A stretch of DNA of 54,546 nt from a bacterium (lineage in GTDB: Bacteria > Cyanobacteriota > Sericytochromatia > S15B-MN24 > UBA4093), in contig JAGIBK010000003.1 of the NCBI GenBank assembly GCA_017744355.1, positions 1 to 54,546 of the forward strand. Direction: 5' to 3'. Positions within the stretch are counted from its first letter, which is position 1. Every line of letters begins with the position of its first letter. The notes below the pieces were generated by a model, which was not told where the DNA came from, ran no database searches, and saw only the letters and a program-made list of their open reading frames with translations. This document shows positions 17,348 through 28,159 of the stretch, piece after piece. The position numbers and the translations under genes were made by a program.

Positions 17348-18328
17348 CTACTTATTATCGTTGGTGAAGGTCCAAGTGTACTCGGACACGGCATCCGTCA
17401 CGTTATCCGAGGTGAGCACCTTGATGTCGTTGGGGGTGGTGCTCGAGAGGCGGAAGGTGATCGCAGCCTCCGAGCCGACGACGGTGGCCTTGGGATCCGC
17501 GCTCAGCTCGTCGGCTTGCACCTTGCCGTCGCTGTTGGCATCGTTCCAGCCCAGGACCGAGACGGCCTTGTAGGGCTTGTCGCCAAGCTTGATTTCCAGG
17601 GTGTGAGTATCACCAACGCCTGCCGGTGCGATAACCGTAGCGCTCGGCGCCAGGACACCGTCGGTGGTGACGGAGAGCGCATCGAGCGCAGTCCGGAGCT
17701 CGGCGTCGGTAGCGCCCTCGACCGTCAGGAAAGCGAACTTCCCGTTGGCGGGCCTGTTGGCCATCTTCAGGACCAGAGACTGCTTGATCTCCTGGAAGGC
17801 CCAGTCGTAGGCGGCCTTGACGTCGACCTGCTGATCGGCGACGTACTCCTTGTACTCGGTCTTGGAGAGCACGAAATCGACCTTGGCCTGGTTGTTGTAG
17901 GCCAACGCAGAGCCAGCCACTTCGTCGTTGCTGAACTTACCGTCATCGTTCGCGTCGTTCCAGCAGACGAGCATGCCGTAGGTATAAGCCTTGCTGCCGA
18001 GCTTGAGCTCGGTGCTGTAGGTGTTGTCGCTGCCCGGCTTGACCGCCGTGAAGCCGGGGTAGCGATCGCTATCCGAGCTGCCAGGCAGCGACATGAAGGC
18101 CGTCGCGGCTTCCGCGATGGTGTCGCCGTGCGTGGTCACGAGCATCACCTTCGGGTTGGCCATGCCGTTGCGGGTGATCTTGCCCGAGATGGTCTTCTTG
18201 ACCTCGGTCGCGTTGTTGTTCTGGTTGTTGTTCTGGTTGTTGTTGGTCTGGGTCGAGGTCGGGGTGCTGGTGCAGCCCACGACGAGCGCGGTGAGCGCGA
18301 TCGCTGCAACGCGGAACGAATGGTACAT
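17348..18328 (-). CDS. Lipoprotein with two EF-hand-like loops and Asn/Gln-rich linker
   Basis: This 326-residue protein has a lipobox VVGC (Cys19), then a linker made almost only of Asn, Gln and Thr (20-40). Two related halves follow. Each half carries the motif WNDANxDGKxxxDE: Asp125 to Glu136 and Asp263 to Glu274. Positions 1, 3, 5, 6 and 12 of each loop are Asp, Asn, Asp, Gly and Glu, as in calcium-binding EF-hand loops. A conserved 'KLG.K.Y' stretch precedes each loop, supporting an internal duplication. The start is ATG after GGAGAAA. Function is unknown; calcium-dependent stability or adhesion on the cell surface is an inference. Confidence 0.78.
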   Translation of the reverse strand: MYHSFRVAAIALTALVVGCTSTPTSTQTNNNQNNNQNNNATEVKKTISGKITRNGMANPKVMLVTTHGDTIAEAATAFMSLPGSSDSDRYPGFTAVKPGSDNTYSTELKLGSKAYTYGMLVCWNDANDDGKFSNDEVAGSALAYNNQAKVDFVLSKTEYKEYVADQQVDVKAAYDWAFQEIKQSLVLKMANRPANGKFAFLTVEGATDAELRTALDALSVTTDGVLAPSATVIAPAGVGDTHTLEIKLGDKPYKAVSVLGWNDANSDGKVQADELSADPKATVVGSEAAITFRLSSTTPNDIKVLTSDNVTDAVSEYTWTFTNDNK

Positions 18329-18445
18329 GTACGTTTCTCCATGGTGAAAGGGACAACTTTACAGGCTTATCGCCATTTAAGCATATGATTAATAAATCAT
18401 ACATCCTGCGGCCGTCACCAGTAGAAAACACGCACCGGCTCCCTC

Positions 18446-18474
18446 TGGACAAAGTTGCCGAAACTTAATATAAG
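18446..18474 (+). promoter_or_regulatory. Promoter of lipoprotein gene 18535
   Basis: TGGACA (18446-18451), a 17-base spacer and TATAAG (18469-18474) lie in an AT-rich island. The -10 region is inside a short inverted repeat, AACTTA-ATA-TAAGTT (18462-18476), which could be an operator. An AGTTAA box follows at 18473. The rest of the divergent gap 18329-18534 shows only AT-rich DNA. Confidence 0.45.
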
Positions 18475-18534
18475 TTAAATAATAAATTTAAAAACACCGA
18501 CCGATGTCGCCATCTTAATAGGGAGGATCGCCCC

Positions 18535-19254
18535 TTGAAGCAGCATCACTACGTCGCCATCGCCAGCGTCACCGCCACGCTCGGCGCCACCTTGTTCCTG
18601 GCCGGCTGCCCCGGCAACAATCCCAGCCCCACCCCCACCGCGACCCCCAGCACCGGGCCGACGGCCACTCCCAACCTCGCGAAGGAGTACCTGTTCCCGC
18701 ACAAGCTGGATGGGACCTACACGTACGACTGGGTCACGATCACCGCGCTGCCTGGCGGGACGGAAACCGCGACCGATTCCTCGGCCTTGGTCCTCAAGAC
18801 CACCAAGCTCACCAGCACCGAGGCCGTGGTCACGGCAACGGTCGACAACGTGCCGTATGCGACCGTTTCGATGGTGGTCAAGAACAACGGGATCGAACTC
18901 ACCCGGCAAGAGAAACCCAATACCAACGGCCCCATCGTGACCACCAAGGAGCTCTACACCAACGACACCTTCACCGAGGCCGGCACGGTCGTGACCACAG
19001 CGACCGGATCCATGGGGGCCGTCACGATGAAGCGGGTCGGCGCCGAGTCGGTCACCGCCGCGACCGAGAGCTTCAACACCCTCAAGCTTCAATCCCTCGA
19101 AGCCACCCCGAACGCGACGCCCAAGTTCAAGTGGGTCGCCAAGGGGATGGGCTATCTGGGGGTGAAGAGCACCGAGGTCTCGACAAGCTCGGCAAACGGC
19201 GGTGGCATCGCGACCGATAGCACCGAGATCCTGCTCAAGTCCTACACCAAGTAG
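18535..19254 (+). CDS. Secreted lipoprotein with Pro/Thr linker
   Basis: This 239-residue protein has a lipobox LAGC (Cys25) and a linker of Pro/Thr/Ser (28-46). The domain of about 190 residues that follows is rich in Thr, Val and Lys with alternating strand patterns, consistent with a beta-sheet fold. The start is TTG at 18535, seven bases after GGGAGGA. I do not recognise the domain. It is divergent from the EF-hand lipoprotein gene and may share regulation with it through the common AT-rich region. Confidence 0.78.
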   Translation: MKQHHYVAIASVTATLGATLFLAGCPGNNPSPTPTATPSTGPTATPNLAKEYLFPHKLDGTYTYDWVTITALPGGTETATDSSALVLKTTKLTSTEAVVTATVDNVPYATVSMVVKNNGIELTRQEKPNTNGPIVTTKELYTNDTFTEAGTVVTTATGSMGAVTMKRVGAESVTAATESFNTLKLQSLEATPNATPKFKWVAKGMGYLGVKSTEVSTSSANGGGIATDSTEILLKSYTK

Positions 19255-19268
19255 GCCACTGCACGCTC

Positions 19269-19307
19269 AAAGGCCAGGGGCTCCCTTTGCGGGAGCCCCT
19301 GGCCTTT
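19269..19307 (+). terminator. Terminator of lipoprotein gene
   Basis: A 17-bp perfect stem pairs 19269-19285 with 19291-19307 (loop TTTGC), ending in TTT. It also faces the convergent gene at 19325. Confidence 0.8.
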
Positions 19308-19324
19308 CTCGTCTGGTGCTAGTG

Positions 19325-19666
19325 CTAGCGGTTCGGCTCGAAGCCCGCGAGTGTCGCTGCCAGGTTCTGGAACAACGTATCACCCGTCGCGGTGAGGCCG
19401 TCGCCGACGCCCTGCGCCCGCGCGATCGCCTGCTGCATCCGCTCGATGCGATCCCCCGAGCCCTCGGCCGCAAACGAGTCGGCGTAGTAAGAGAGATCGA
19501 GCAACCCAGACCCGAGCGCGTTCGCCTGCTCTTCGTCCTCGGTGACGGCGGTCGCCGCCTCCTGACGCTGTGCGTTGACGCGTGCGAGGGCTTGCAGCAG
19601 CAGCTTGCGACGCTCCTCGTCTTCCTGCGTAAGCTTGAACAGGTAATTGGAATCGATGCCCGCCAC
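19325..19666 (-). CDS. Small helical hypothetical protein
   Basis: This 113-residue soluble protein is nearly all helix by composition (Ala, Glu, Gln, Leu, Arg). A likely coiled coil lies at about 10-50. No Cys, signal peptide or known motif is present. The start is GTG at 19666, six bases after AGGAGG, which supports that it is a real gene. It stands downstream of the amidohydrolase gene on the same strand (gap of 91 bases with a weak 6-bp hairpin at 19731-19750). Function is unknown. Confidence 0.65.
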   Translation of the reverse strand: MAGIDSNYLFKLTQEDEERRKLLLQALARVNAQRQEAATAVTEDEEQANALGSGLLDLSYYADSFAAEGSGDRIERMQQAIARAQGVGDGLTATGDTLFQNLAATLAGFEPNR

Positions 19667-19757
19667 GCCTGGCCTCCTGCTCGTGTCTGCGGCCTTCCAG
19701 GCTCATGATACCCAGTTCTGGCGAGCCTTACCTGCGCCATTTCACGCAGGCCGCGCG

Positions 19758-20756
19758 TCAGCGCACGCCGCCGCTGTCCCGGAAGGGCTCGATCTCCGTC
19801 AAGAACGGGTCCGGCAGGGTCAGGTGAACCGGGTGATGCATGGCGTGGTGAGCGATCATGCGCTCGGCGTTGCGATGGCAGATCCACTCGCCCTCTTCGG
19901 GGGTCACGGCCTCGAGCACGTTGCGCAGCGCCACCTCTTGCGACAGCAGCGGAAAATCCGACCCCATGAGCACCCGGTGCTTACCGAGGCGATCGATCGC
20001 TTCTCGGATGATGGCAGGCGGTTGCCAGGAGGTTTCCACGTGGATGTGGGGGTACTTCTCCCCGAGGCGCAGGACCTTCTCGTGCTGGTCCCAGCCGATG
20101 TGCCCCAGCACGATCGGGATGCCGTCGTAACGCGCGATGAACGGCTCGAGGGCCTCCACGTCGTCGTGGTGCGGGTGCATCGGGAAGGGGAAGGTGCCCG
20201 CGTGGATGAAGACCGGCAAGGCGTGCGCCTGGGCGAAGGCGCCCATCTCCATCAGCTCGGTGCTCGCCGGGTGTGGCCCTGCGACCGGCGGGTGGATTTT
20301 GAGGCCGACGACCTGGCCCGTCTCCACGTAGAAGGCGAGGCGTTCGAGAAAACGGGGCTCGTAGGGATCCACCGCGCAGTAGACCGAGATGCGATCACGG
20401 TGGGGCGCGATCGCATCCAGCACCTCGATGGTGCCGATGAACGGCTCGATCACGCAGACCACGGCTCGCTCGATCCCGTTGCGGTCCATGCTCTCGATGA
20501 ATTTGTCCACCCGGTACTTGTTGAGCAGGCGCAAGAGCTCGTGGAAGCCCAGGTAGGTGAACTCCCGGTAGAGGCGGTGGAAGCGCGGGCTGCGGCCGTG
20601 GCGGGCGAAGAGGTTCACCCCCCGGTAGAGCAGGGGCTCCAGGGCATCCGCCAGCTTGTGAAGGATGGGGTACTGGGGGATACCACTCATGTCGATCTCG
20701 CCCTCCCCCTTGAGATGGGCGTGATAATCGATCAGTGGACCGCGATACTTGGCCAT
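19758..20756 (-). CDS. Amidohydrolase-2 family metal-dependent hydrolase
   Basis: This 332-residue TIM-barrel enzyme has the metal site HxH near the N-terminus (DYHAH, about residues 10-14), then 'GLKIHPP', 'FIHAGT', 'LGHIG' and a terminal 'MGSDFP' with the catalytic Asp. This order fits the amidohydrolase-2 group, which includes decarboxylases and lactone hydrolases. The substrate cannot be told from sequence. The start is ATG 20756 after GAGAGG. It lies 75 bases downstream of the ABC-F gene on the same strand, separated by a 12-bp hairpin. Confidence 0.82.
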   Translation of the reverse strand: MAKYRGPLIDYHAHLKGEGEIDMSGIPQYPILHKLADALEPLLYRGVNLFARHGRSPRFHRLYREFTYLGFHELLRLLNKYRVDKFIESMDRNGIERAVVCVIEPFIGTIEVLDAIAPHRDRISVYCAVDPYEPRFLERLAFYVETGQVVGLKIHPPVAGPHPASTELMEMGAFAQAHALPVFIHAGTFPFPMHPHHDDVEALEPFIARYDGIPIVLGHIGWDQHEKVLRLGEKYPHIHVETSWQPPAIIREAIDRLGKHRVLMGSDFPLLSQEVALRNVLEAVTPEEGEWICHRNAERMIAHHAMHHPVHLTLPDPFLTEIEPFRDSGGVR

Positions 20757-20767
20757 GGCTTTATCCT

Positions 20768-20801
20768 CTCCGTAGCGGGCACCATCGTACCCGCTACGGA
20801 G
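20768..20801 (-). terminator. Hairpin between ABC-F and amidohydrolase genes
   Basis: A 12-bp perfect stem pairs 20768-20779 with 20790-20801, with a 10-base loop and no T-run. It lies after the ABC-F stop codon. Its arm reaches to within 12 bases of the amidohydrolase start, so it could also affect translation. Confidence 0.5.
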
Positions 20802-20831
20802 CGCAGGATAAACCGTCGCCTTTCCGCTCGA

Positions 20832-22472
<1,641 letters not shown>

Positions 22473-22641
22473 GAACCCTCTGCTCTCGCCCTTCTCAAAC
22501 GTCTGGCCATTGCACAGCCTGGTATTCTACCACGAATGGCTCCCCATCCGGCTTTGCTGGTAGAATAAGAGCTTATTCGCCCCATCCACTTGCCCCCCAA
22601 AAACCACCCCCGCCAACCGGGGGAGAAACAGCGGAGTCTAC

Positions 22642-24153
22642 GTGGTCACCAACGAGCAGAGCGTCGCCGGGCCGGCGGCCGAGCAACAGGGCTTCCTCCA
22701 CCAGGTCAAATCCTTCGGTCGCCCCTTCTGGGCCGCCAACGTCATGGAGCTCATCGAACGCTGGGCGTACTACGGCGTGCGCGCCGTGCTGTCGCTCTAC
22801 ATCGTGGATGCGGTCGCCAACGGCGGCCTCGAGTTCACCCACGTCCAGAAGGGCAGCATCTACGCCGCCTGGGCGATGGTCCAATCCCTGCTGCCGCTCT
22901 TCACCGGGGGCTACGCCGATCGCTACGGCTACAAGGGCACGGTGGCCTTCTCGATCCTCATCAAGATCGTGGGCTACCTCCTGATGGCGACCCAGCACAG
23001 CTACGGGGGCTTCTTCCTCGGCTGCATGCTGCTGGCGACCGGGACCGCGGTCTTCAAGCCCGGCGTCCAGGGCATCATCGCCAACGCCAACCTGGGCAAC
23101 AAGGCCTCCGTCGCATGGGGCATCTTCTACGCCATGGTTAACGTGGGCGGCTTCATCGGGCCGTGGGCCGCGGGCTACCTGCGCATGATGAGCTGGGCGC
23201 ACGTCTTCTATGCCAACGCCGCGCTGGTCGCGCTCAACTTCATCATCCTCTTGATGTTCAAGGAGCCCGAACGGCCGGCCTTCGAGGGCAAGCGCCCCTC
23301 GCCCGTCACCGAGTTCGTCGGCATCCTCTTCTCGTCGGTCAAGAACGTCTTCGAGCCCCGGCTTGCGGCCTTCCTGGTGCTGTTCTCGGGCTACTGGCTG
23401 ATGTTCAACCAGCTCTTCGACCTGCTGCCCAACTTCATCGACGACTGGGTCGACACCTCGGGCACGCTCGCCTGGCTGGGCAAAACGCTTGGAAATCCGA
23501 CCATGCTCCAGAACGGTCTGGCGGGCGGCCAGATCCAGCCCGAGTGGATGATCAACATCGACGCCGGGGCCATCGTCTTCCTGATGGTGCCGATCGCCGC
23601 CCTCTTCAGCCGCATGAAGCCCATCCACTCGATCATCCTGGGGATCCTGGTCTCGACCATCGGCATCGTGCTCTCGGGCTCGACCATGGTCGGCGCCTAC
23701 TGCATGCTCGGCATCTTCATCTTCGCCATCGGCGAGATGATGGCGAGCCCCAAGAAGCTCGAGTACCTGGCGGCCATCGCCCCCAAGGACAAGATGGGCC
23801 TCTACATGGGCTACGCCAACGTCCCCAACGCCATCGGCTGGGGTATCGGCAGCTCGCTGGGCGGCCACATGTACCAGACCTACGCCGACAAGACCACCCT
23901 CGCCAAGGCCTACATGGCCGACAAGCTCCACATGACCCCCGAGGCGATCGCCGCCATCCCCAAGAACCAGGTGATGGAGACGCTCGCGGCCCAGCTCGGC
24001 CAGACCCCGCGTCAGGTCACCGAGATGCTCTTCGCCATGCACCACCCCGAGCACATCTGGCTCGTCTTCGGCGCCATCGGGATCGCCTCGATGGTGGGCC
24101 TCATCGCCTACAACGCTGTCGTCACCCGTCTGCCCAAGCCCGCGACCGTCTAG
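22642..24153 (+). CDS. POT/PTR2-family proton-coupled peptide transporter
   Basis: This 503-residue inner-membrane carrier of the major facilitator superfamily has the POT signature ELIERWAYYGVRAVLSLYI in the first helix, the counterpart of ExxERFxYYG. 'GTAVFKPGVQGIIANANLG' and 'EMMASPKKLEYLAAIAP' also match POT motifs. It probably imports di- and tripeptides with protons. The start is GTG at 22642 after GCGGAG. It ends 4 bases before the PBP gene, so the two are one transcription unit with the nitrilase gene. The link suggests uptake of peptides freed from the cell wall, which is inference. Confidence 0.88.
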   Translation: MVTNEQSVAGPAAEQQGFLHQVKSFGRPFWAANVMELIERWAYYGVRAVLSLYIVDAVANGGLEFTHVQKGSIYAAWAMVQSLLPLFTGGYADRYGYKGTVAFSILIKIVGYLLMATQHSYGGFFLGCMLLATGTAVFKPGVQGIIANANLGNKASVAWGIFYAMVNVGGFIGPWAAGYLRMMSWAHVFYANAALVALNFIILLMFKEPERPAFEGKRPSPVTEFVGILFSSVKNVFEPRLAAFLVLFSGYWLMFNQLFDLLPNFIDDWVDTSGTLAWLGKTLGNPTMLQNGLAGGQIQPEWMINIDAGAIVFLMVPIAALFSRMKPIHSIILGILVSTIGIVLSGSTMVGAYCMLGIFIFAIGEMMASPKKLEYLAAIAPKDKMGLYMGYANVPNAIGWGIGSSLGGHMYQTYADKTTLAKAYMADKLHMTPEAIAAIPKNQVMETLAAQLGQTPRQVTEMLFAMHHPEHIWLVFGAIGIASMVGLIAYNAVVTRLPKPATV

Positions 24154-24157
24154 TGCC

Positions 24158-26062
24158 ATGAAACGCCACGTCCTCCTCGGAACCCTCGCGCTCTCACTGA
24201 TCCTGCCCACGCTTCCGGCGTGGGCGGGCATCGGCACCGAGATCTACGACACGCGCGGCAAGCTCATCACGGTAGTGCGCGGCAAGGAGCGGCGCCTCTA
24301 CGTGCGACTCGCCGACATCCCCAAGGTGACCCGCGACGCGGTGCTCGCCATCGAAGATGCGCGCTTCTACGAGCACAACGGGGTCGACCTCCAGGGCATC
24401 GCGCGCGCGATCTGGACCGACATCCGCCGCGGCGGCAAGGTCGCCGGCGGCAGCACCATCACCCAGCAGCTGGTCAAGAACAAGTACCTGAGCTCCGAGA
24501 AGACCTTCCAGCGCAAGATCGACGAGGCGCGCCTCGCCCTCGAGATGGAGCGGAAGTACTCCAAGGACCAGATCCTCGAGATGTACCTCAACGAGGTCTA
24601 CTGGGGCCACGGGGCCTACGGCATCGAAGCCGCGGCCCAGACCTACTTCGGCCACTCGGCCCGGACCCTCAACCTGCAAGAGTCGGCCCTCTTGGCCGCC
24701 CTGCTCAAGGCCCCCGAGCACTACAGCCCCTACCGGGACAAGAAGGACGGCATGGCCCGCCAGCGGGTCGTGCTGGACCGCATGGCCGAGGTGGGCTTCA
24801 TCACCGAGGTCCAGGCGGAGAAGGCCAAGAAGGCTCAGCTCAAGATGCCCGGAACGCCCGGCAACGGCTACAAAGCCTCCTACTTCACCTCGTACCTGGT
24901 CGGCGAGCTCATCGAGCGCTACGGTGCGGACGTGGTGCTCAGGGGTGACCTGAAGATCCAGACCACCCTGGACCTGGCCACCCAGGAGGCCGCCGAGAAG
25001 CTCGTCACGCAGCTGGTCGCCAAGCACGGCAAGCGCTTCCGCTTCGACCAGGCGGCGCTGGTTGCGATCAACCCCCACACCGGGGGCATCCTCGCCATGG
25101 TCGGCGGCGCGGACTTCCGCAAGAGCGAGTACAACCGCGCGGTGCTCGCTCACCGTCAGCCGGGCTCCACCTTCAAGCCCTTCGTCTTCCTGACGGCGTT
25201 CGCTCAGGGCATCCCCGACACCCTGATCATGAACGACACGCCCGTCACCTACCCCGGCGTCAACGGGAAACCCTGGACGCCCGGCAACTACCACGACGCC
25301 AAGGAAGGCACCATGACCCTGCGCCGGGCCCTGGAGCTCTCCAACAACGTCATCACCGTCAAGCTGCTGGATCGCGTCGGCCCCCAGGCCGCCATCGAGA
25401 CTGCCCGCAAGCTCGGCATCAAGAGCCCCATGCAGCCGACCCTCTCCCTGGGCCTCGGCTCCTACGAGGTGACGCCGCTGGAGCTGGCCTCCGCCTACGG
25501 GGTGTTCGCCGCCAACGGCGTGCGCAACGAGCCGATCGCCTACTGGAACGTGCGGGACGCGAGCGGCCGCTACCTCGAAACCCATCGCCCCGCCCCGCAA
25601 CGGGTCTTCGAAGAGGAGCCGGTCAAGCTGCTCAACGACGTGCTGCGCGGGGTCGTCACCCGCGGCACCGGCACCACCGCCAACGCAGGGCGGCCGATCG
25701 CCGGCAAGACCGGTACCACCAACGACTCGCGCGACGCGTGGTTCGTCGGCTACACCCCTCAGATGGTGGTGGCCCTGTGGGTGGGCAACGACGACAACAG
25801 CAAGATGGCTCGCAACGCCACCGGCGGCGTCGTCGCAGCCCCCACCTGGGGCCAGTTCGTCAAGGCGGCCCTCAAGAACGTGCCCGTCACGAACTTCGCG
25901 CCCCCCACGGGCCTGGCCCGCGACGCCGCCGTGGCTACCGGCTCGAACGCCACGGGCTCGAACGCCGCGCGCGCGCTGCCCAACGCCGTCCCGACGGCCG
26001 CCCCGATGGATGCCATCGACGAGCCGTCGCCGGCATCGACCGGCAGCGAGACGAGGCGCTAG
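24158..26062 (+). CDS. Class A penicillin-binding protein (PBP1-type)
   Basis: This 634-residue bifunctional peptidoglycan synthase has an N-terminal hydrophobic segment (5-22) that ends with Ala-Trp-Ala and may be a signal anchor. A GT51 glycosyltransferase domain (catalytic Glu66 in 'AIEDARFYEHNG', then 'GGSTITQQLVKN') follows. The transpeptidase domain has SxxK (Ser337-Lys340), SNN in 'ELSNNV' and KTGT (Lys517). The C-terminal tail is Ala/Pro-rich and likely disordered. It is shorter than E. coli PBP1a and lacks its extra domains. It stands 4 bases after the transporter gene and 3 before the nitrilase gene. Confidence 0.94.
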   Translation: MKRHVLLGTLALSLILPTLPAWAGIGTEIYDTRGKLITVVRGKERRLYVRLADIPKVTRDAVLAIEDARFYEHNGVDLQGIARAIWTDIRRGGKVAGGSTITQQLVKNKYLSSEKTFQRKIDEARLALEMERKYSKDQILEMYLNEVYWGHGAYGIEAAAQTYFGHSARTLNLQESALLAALLKAPEHYSPYRDKKDGMARQRVVLDRMAEVGFITEVQAEKAKKAQLKMPGTPGNGYKASYFTSYLVGELIERYGADVVLRGDLKIQTTLDLATQEAAEKLVTQLVAKHGKRFRFDQAALVAINPHTGGILAMVGGADFRKSEYNRAVLAHRQPGSTFKPFVFLTAFAQGIPDTLIMNDTPVTYPGVNGKPWTPGNYHDAKEGTMTLRRALELSNNVITVKLLDRVGPQAAIETARKLGIKSPMQPTLSLGLGSYEVTPLELASAYGVFAANGVRNEPIAYWNVRDASGRYLETHRPAPQRVFEEEPVKLLNDVLRGVVTRGTGTTANAGRPIAGKTGTTNDSRDAWFVGYTPQMVVALWVGNDDNSKMARNATGGVVAAPTWGQFVKAALKNVPVTNFAPPTGLARDAAVATGSNATGSNAARALPNAVPTAAPMDAIDEPSPASTGSETRR

Positions 26063-26065
26063 GCC

Positions 26066-26878
26066 ATGATCCAGCGCCCGTACCTCGCCTGTGCCGTTCA
26101 CCTGACGAGCACCCCCGACCTGGAGGCGAACCTGGCCCAGGCCGAGGCCCTGGTCGCCAAGGCCGCCGCGCGCGGCGCGGAGCTCGTCGGGCTGCCCGAG
26201 AACTTCCCCCAGATCGGCGAGACCCAGGAAGAGGTCGCGCGCCAGGTCGAAACGACCCACCCGCGCGCCGAGGCCTGGCTCAAGGACCAGGCGCGTCGTC
26301 ACCGGATCGTGCTGTACGGCGGGATCCTGGAGCCCGCGCCCTCGGGCAAGGTCTACAACACCCTGGTGGTGGCAGGCAAGGACGGCGAGGTGCTCGCTCG
26401 TTACCGCAAGCGCCACCTGTTCGACGTGGCCTTCGGAGGGCGCAACACCTTCCAGGAGTCGGCGAGCGTCGAGCCGGGCGATGACGCGGTGGTCGCGGAC
26501 CTGGGCGAGCTCGGACGTCTGGGCCTCTCGATCTGCTACGACCTGCGCTTTCCCGAGCACTACCGGGCGCTGGTCGACCAAGGGGCCGACCTCTTGACGG
26601 TGCCCGCGGCCTTCTTGCCCATGACGGGCAAGGACCACTGGCATGCGCTCCTGCGCGCCCGGGCCATCGAGAACACCTGCTACCTGCTCGCCCCTGCTCA
26701 GGGGGGGCAGCACAACGCCCGGCGCGAGTCCTACGGACATGCCGTGGCGATCGATCCGTGGGGATGCGTGCTCGCGGACACCGGAAACCGGCCGGGTCTT
26801 GCGATCGCCGAGATCGATCCTGCGCGCCTGGCCGAGGTCCGGGCGCAACTTCCCTGTCTGCGCCATCGGCGCGTGTGA
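26066..26878 (+). CDS. Nitrilase-superfamily carbon-nitrogen hydrolase
   Basis: This 270-residue enzyme has the triad Glu45 (LPEN), Lys115 (YRKRHLFD) and Cys157 (SICYDLRFPE). The length and the RKRHLFD and CYDLRFPE motifs place it in the Nit branch near deaminated glutathione amidase and omega-amidase. The family removes ammonia from small amides such as deaminated glutathione or 2-oxoglutaramate. The gene starts 3 bases after the PBP gene and is probably translated with it. Which amide is used here is unknown. Confidence 0.9.
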   Translation: MIQRPYLACAVHLTSTPDLEANLAQAEALVAKAAARGAELVGLPENFPQIGETQEEVARQVETTHPRAEAWLKDQARRHRIVLYGGILEPAPSGKVYNTLVVAGKDGEVLARYRKRHLFDVAFGGRNTFQESASVEPGDDAVVADLGELGRLGLSICYDLRFPEHYRALVDQGADLLTVPAAFLPMTGKDHWHALLRARAIENTCYLLAPAQGGQHNARRESYGHAVAIDPWGCVLADTGNRPGLAIAEIDPARLAEVRAQLPCLRHRRV

Positions 26879-26982
26879 AACTTTGTTTACCGAGCGGGCA
26901 TTGTCGTCCGCGCGGGGTATGAAAGGATGAACGGCGTCGGTGGCCGGCGCCGGCCCCACGCGGGGGCTAGACGGAGGCATTC

Positions 26983-28146
26983 GTGCGGAGATTCGGGTAT
27001 CGGGGAACGGGGACACTTCGGCTGGACTTGCCGAACCCCACGGACGTGCAGGTGCTGGTCGAGGCGCCCGGTGTGGCGAGCCACGAGCGGCTCTACATGG
27101 CCTCGAACGTCAACGGCTGGAACCCCCGCAACGATCGCTACGCGCTGCGCCGGATGCCTGATGGTCGCTTCGAGATCCGCCAGCTGCTCGCGCCGGGCAG
27201 CCACTTCGAGTTCAAGATCACCCGCGGCGGCTGGGACCGCGTCGAGGTTGCCGCTGACGGCAGCGACCTGCCCAACCACACCCACAAGGTGACGGGCCAG
27301 ATCATGCGGCTCGAGGTCAAGGTCGCCGACTGGCAGGACCACCACCCTCGCGCCCCCAAGCCCCGGACCACCGTGGGCGACGTGCGATCGCTGGGCGAGT
27401 TCACCATCCACACCCTCAACCGCCGCCGCGAGGTGCTGGTCTACCTGCCGCCGCGTTACGAGTTCGAGACCGACCGGCGCTATCCGGTCATGTACATGTG
27501 GGACGGCCAGAACCTCTTCGACGAGTCGACCGCCTTCTCGGGCGAGTGGCACGTGGACGAGATCCTCGAGGCGATGATCCCCAAGGGGCACCTGCCCCCC
27601 ATGATCGTCGTGGCCATCTACAACGGCCAGGAACACCGCCTCAGCGAGCAATCGCCCTGGTCCGCGCCTCACTTCGACGTGGTCGGCGAGGGCGACGCCT
27701 TTTTGGACTGGGTGGCCTACGACCTCAAGCACCGCATCGACCGCGGCTTCAGGACCCTGACCGATCCGGCCAACACGGGGGTCGGCGGCTCCTCCATGGG
27801 CGGGCTGACCTCCCTGTACGCCGGCTTCAAGTACTCCCACGTCTTCGGCAAGGTCCTGGCCATGTCGAGCGCCCTGTGGTTCGCCGACAAGCAGATCTTC
27901 CCCTACGTGCGCAGCCAGCCCAAGCCCCACGGCAGTCGCTTCTACGTGGACTGCGGCCGCTTCGAGGGCCTTCGGCGCTCCCAGCTCAGCTTCCTGCGCC
28001 AGAACCAGGAGATGGCCCAGCTCCTGCGCGACAAGGGCTTCTCGGACGGACACGACCTGATGTTCGTCGAGGACCCCAACGGCACCCACAGCGAGCATGA
28101 CTGGGCCCGCCGCCTGCCGCAGGCCATGCGCTTCCTCTGGCAATAG
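26983..28146 (+). CDS. Alpha/beta-hydrolase esterase with N-terminal starch-binding-like domain
   Basis: This 387-residue protein has two domains. Residues about 15-105 look like a CBM20/CBM48 fold ('ASNVNGWNP', 'LRRMPDGRFEIRQLL', 'FEFKITRGGWDRVE'). Residues about 130-387 are an esterase-D type hydrolase with 'RRYPVMYMWDGQNLFD', nucleophile Ser in GSSMGG and a probable catalytic His in 'HSEHDW'. No signal peptide is visible, so it may act on intracellular glycogen-linked or small ester substrates. The start is GTG 26983 after ACGGAGG. It is followed 13 bases later by the second dus gene. Confidence 0.85.
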   Translation: MRRFGYRGTGTLRLDLPNPTDVQVLVEAPGVASHERLYMASNVNGWNPRNDRYALRRMPDGRFEIRQLLAPGSHFEFKITRGGWDRVEVAADGSDLPNHTHKVTGQIMRLEVKVADWQDHHPRAPKPRTTVGDVRSLGEFTIHTLNRRREVLVYLPPRYEFETDRRYPVMYMWDGQNLFDESTAFSGEWHVDEILEAMIPKGHLPPMIVVAIYNGQEHRLSEQSPWSAPHFDVVGEGDAFLDWVAYDLKHRIDRGFRTLTDPANTGVGGSSMGGLTSLYAGFKYSHVFGKVLAMSSALWFADKQIFPYVRSQPKPHGSRFYVDCGRFEGLRRSQLSFLRQNQEMAQLLRDKGFSDGHDLMFVEDPNGTHSEHDWARRLPQAMRFLWQ

Positions 28147-28159
28147 AAAACGGGTCCCG

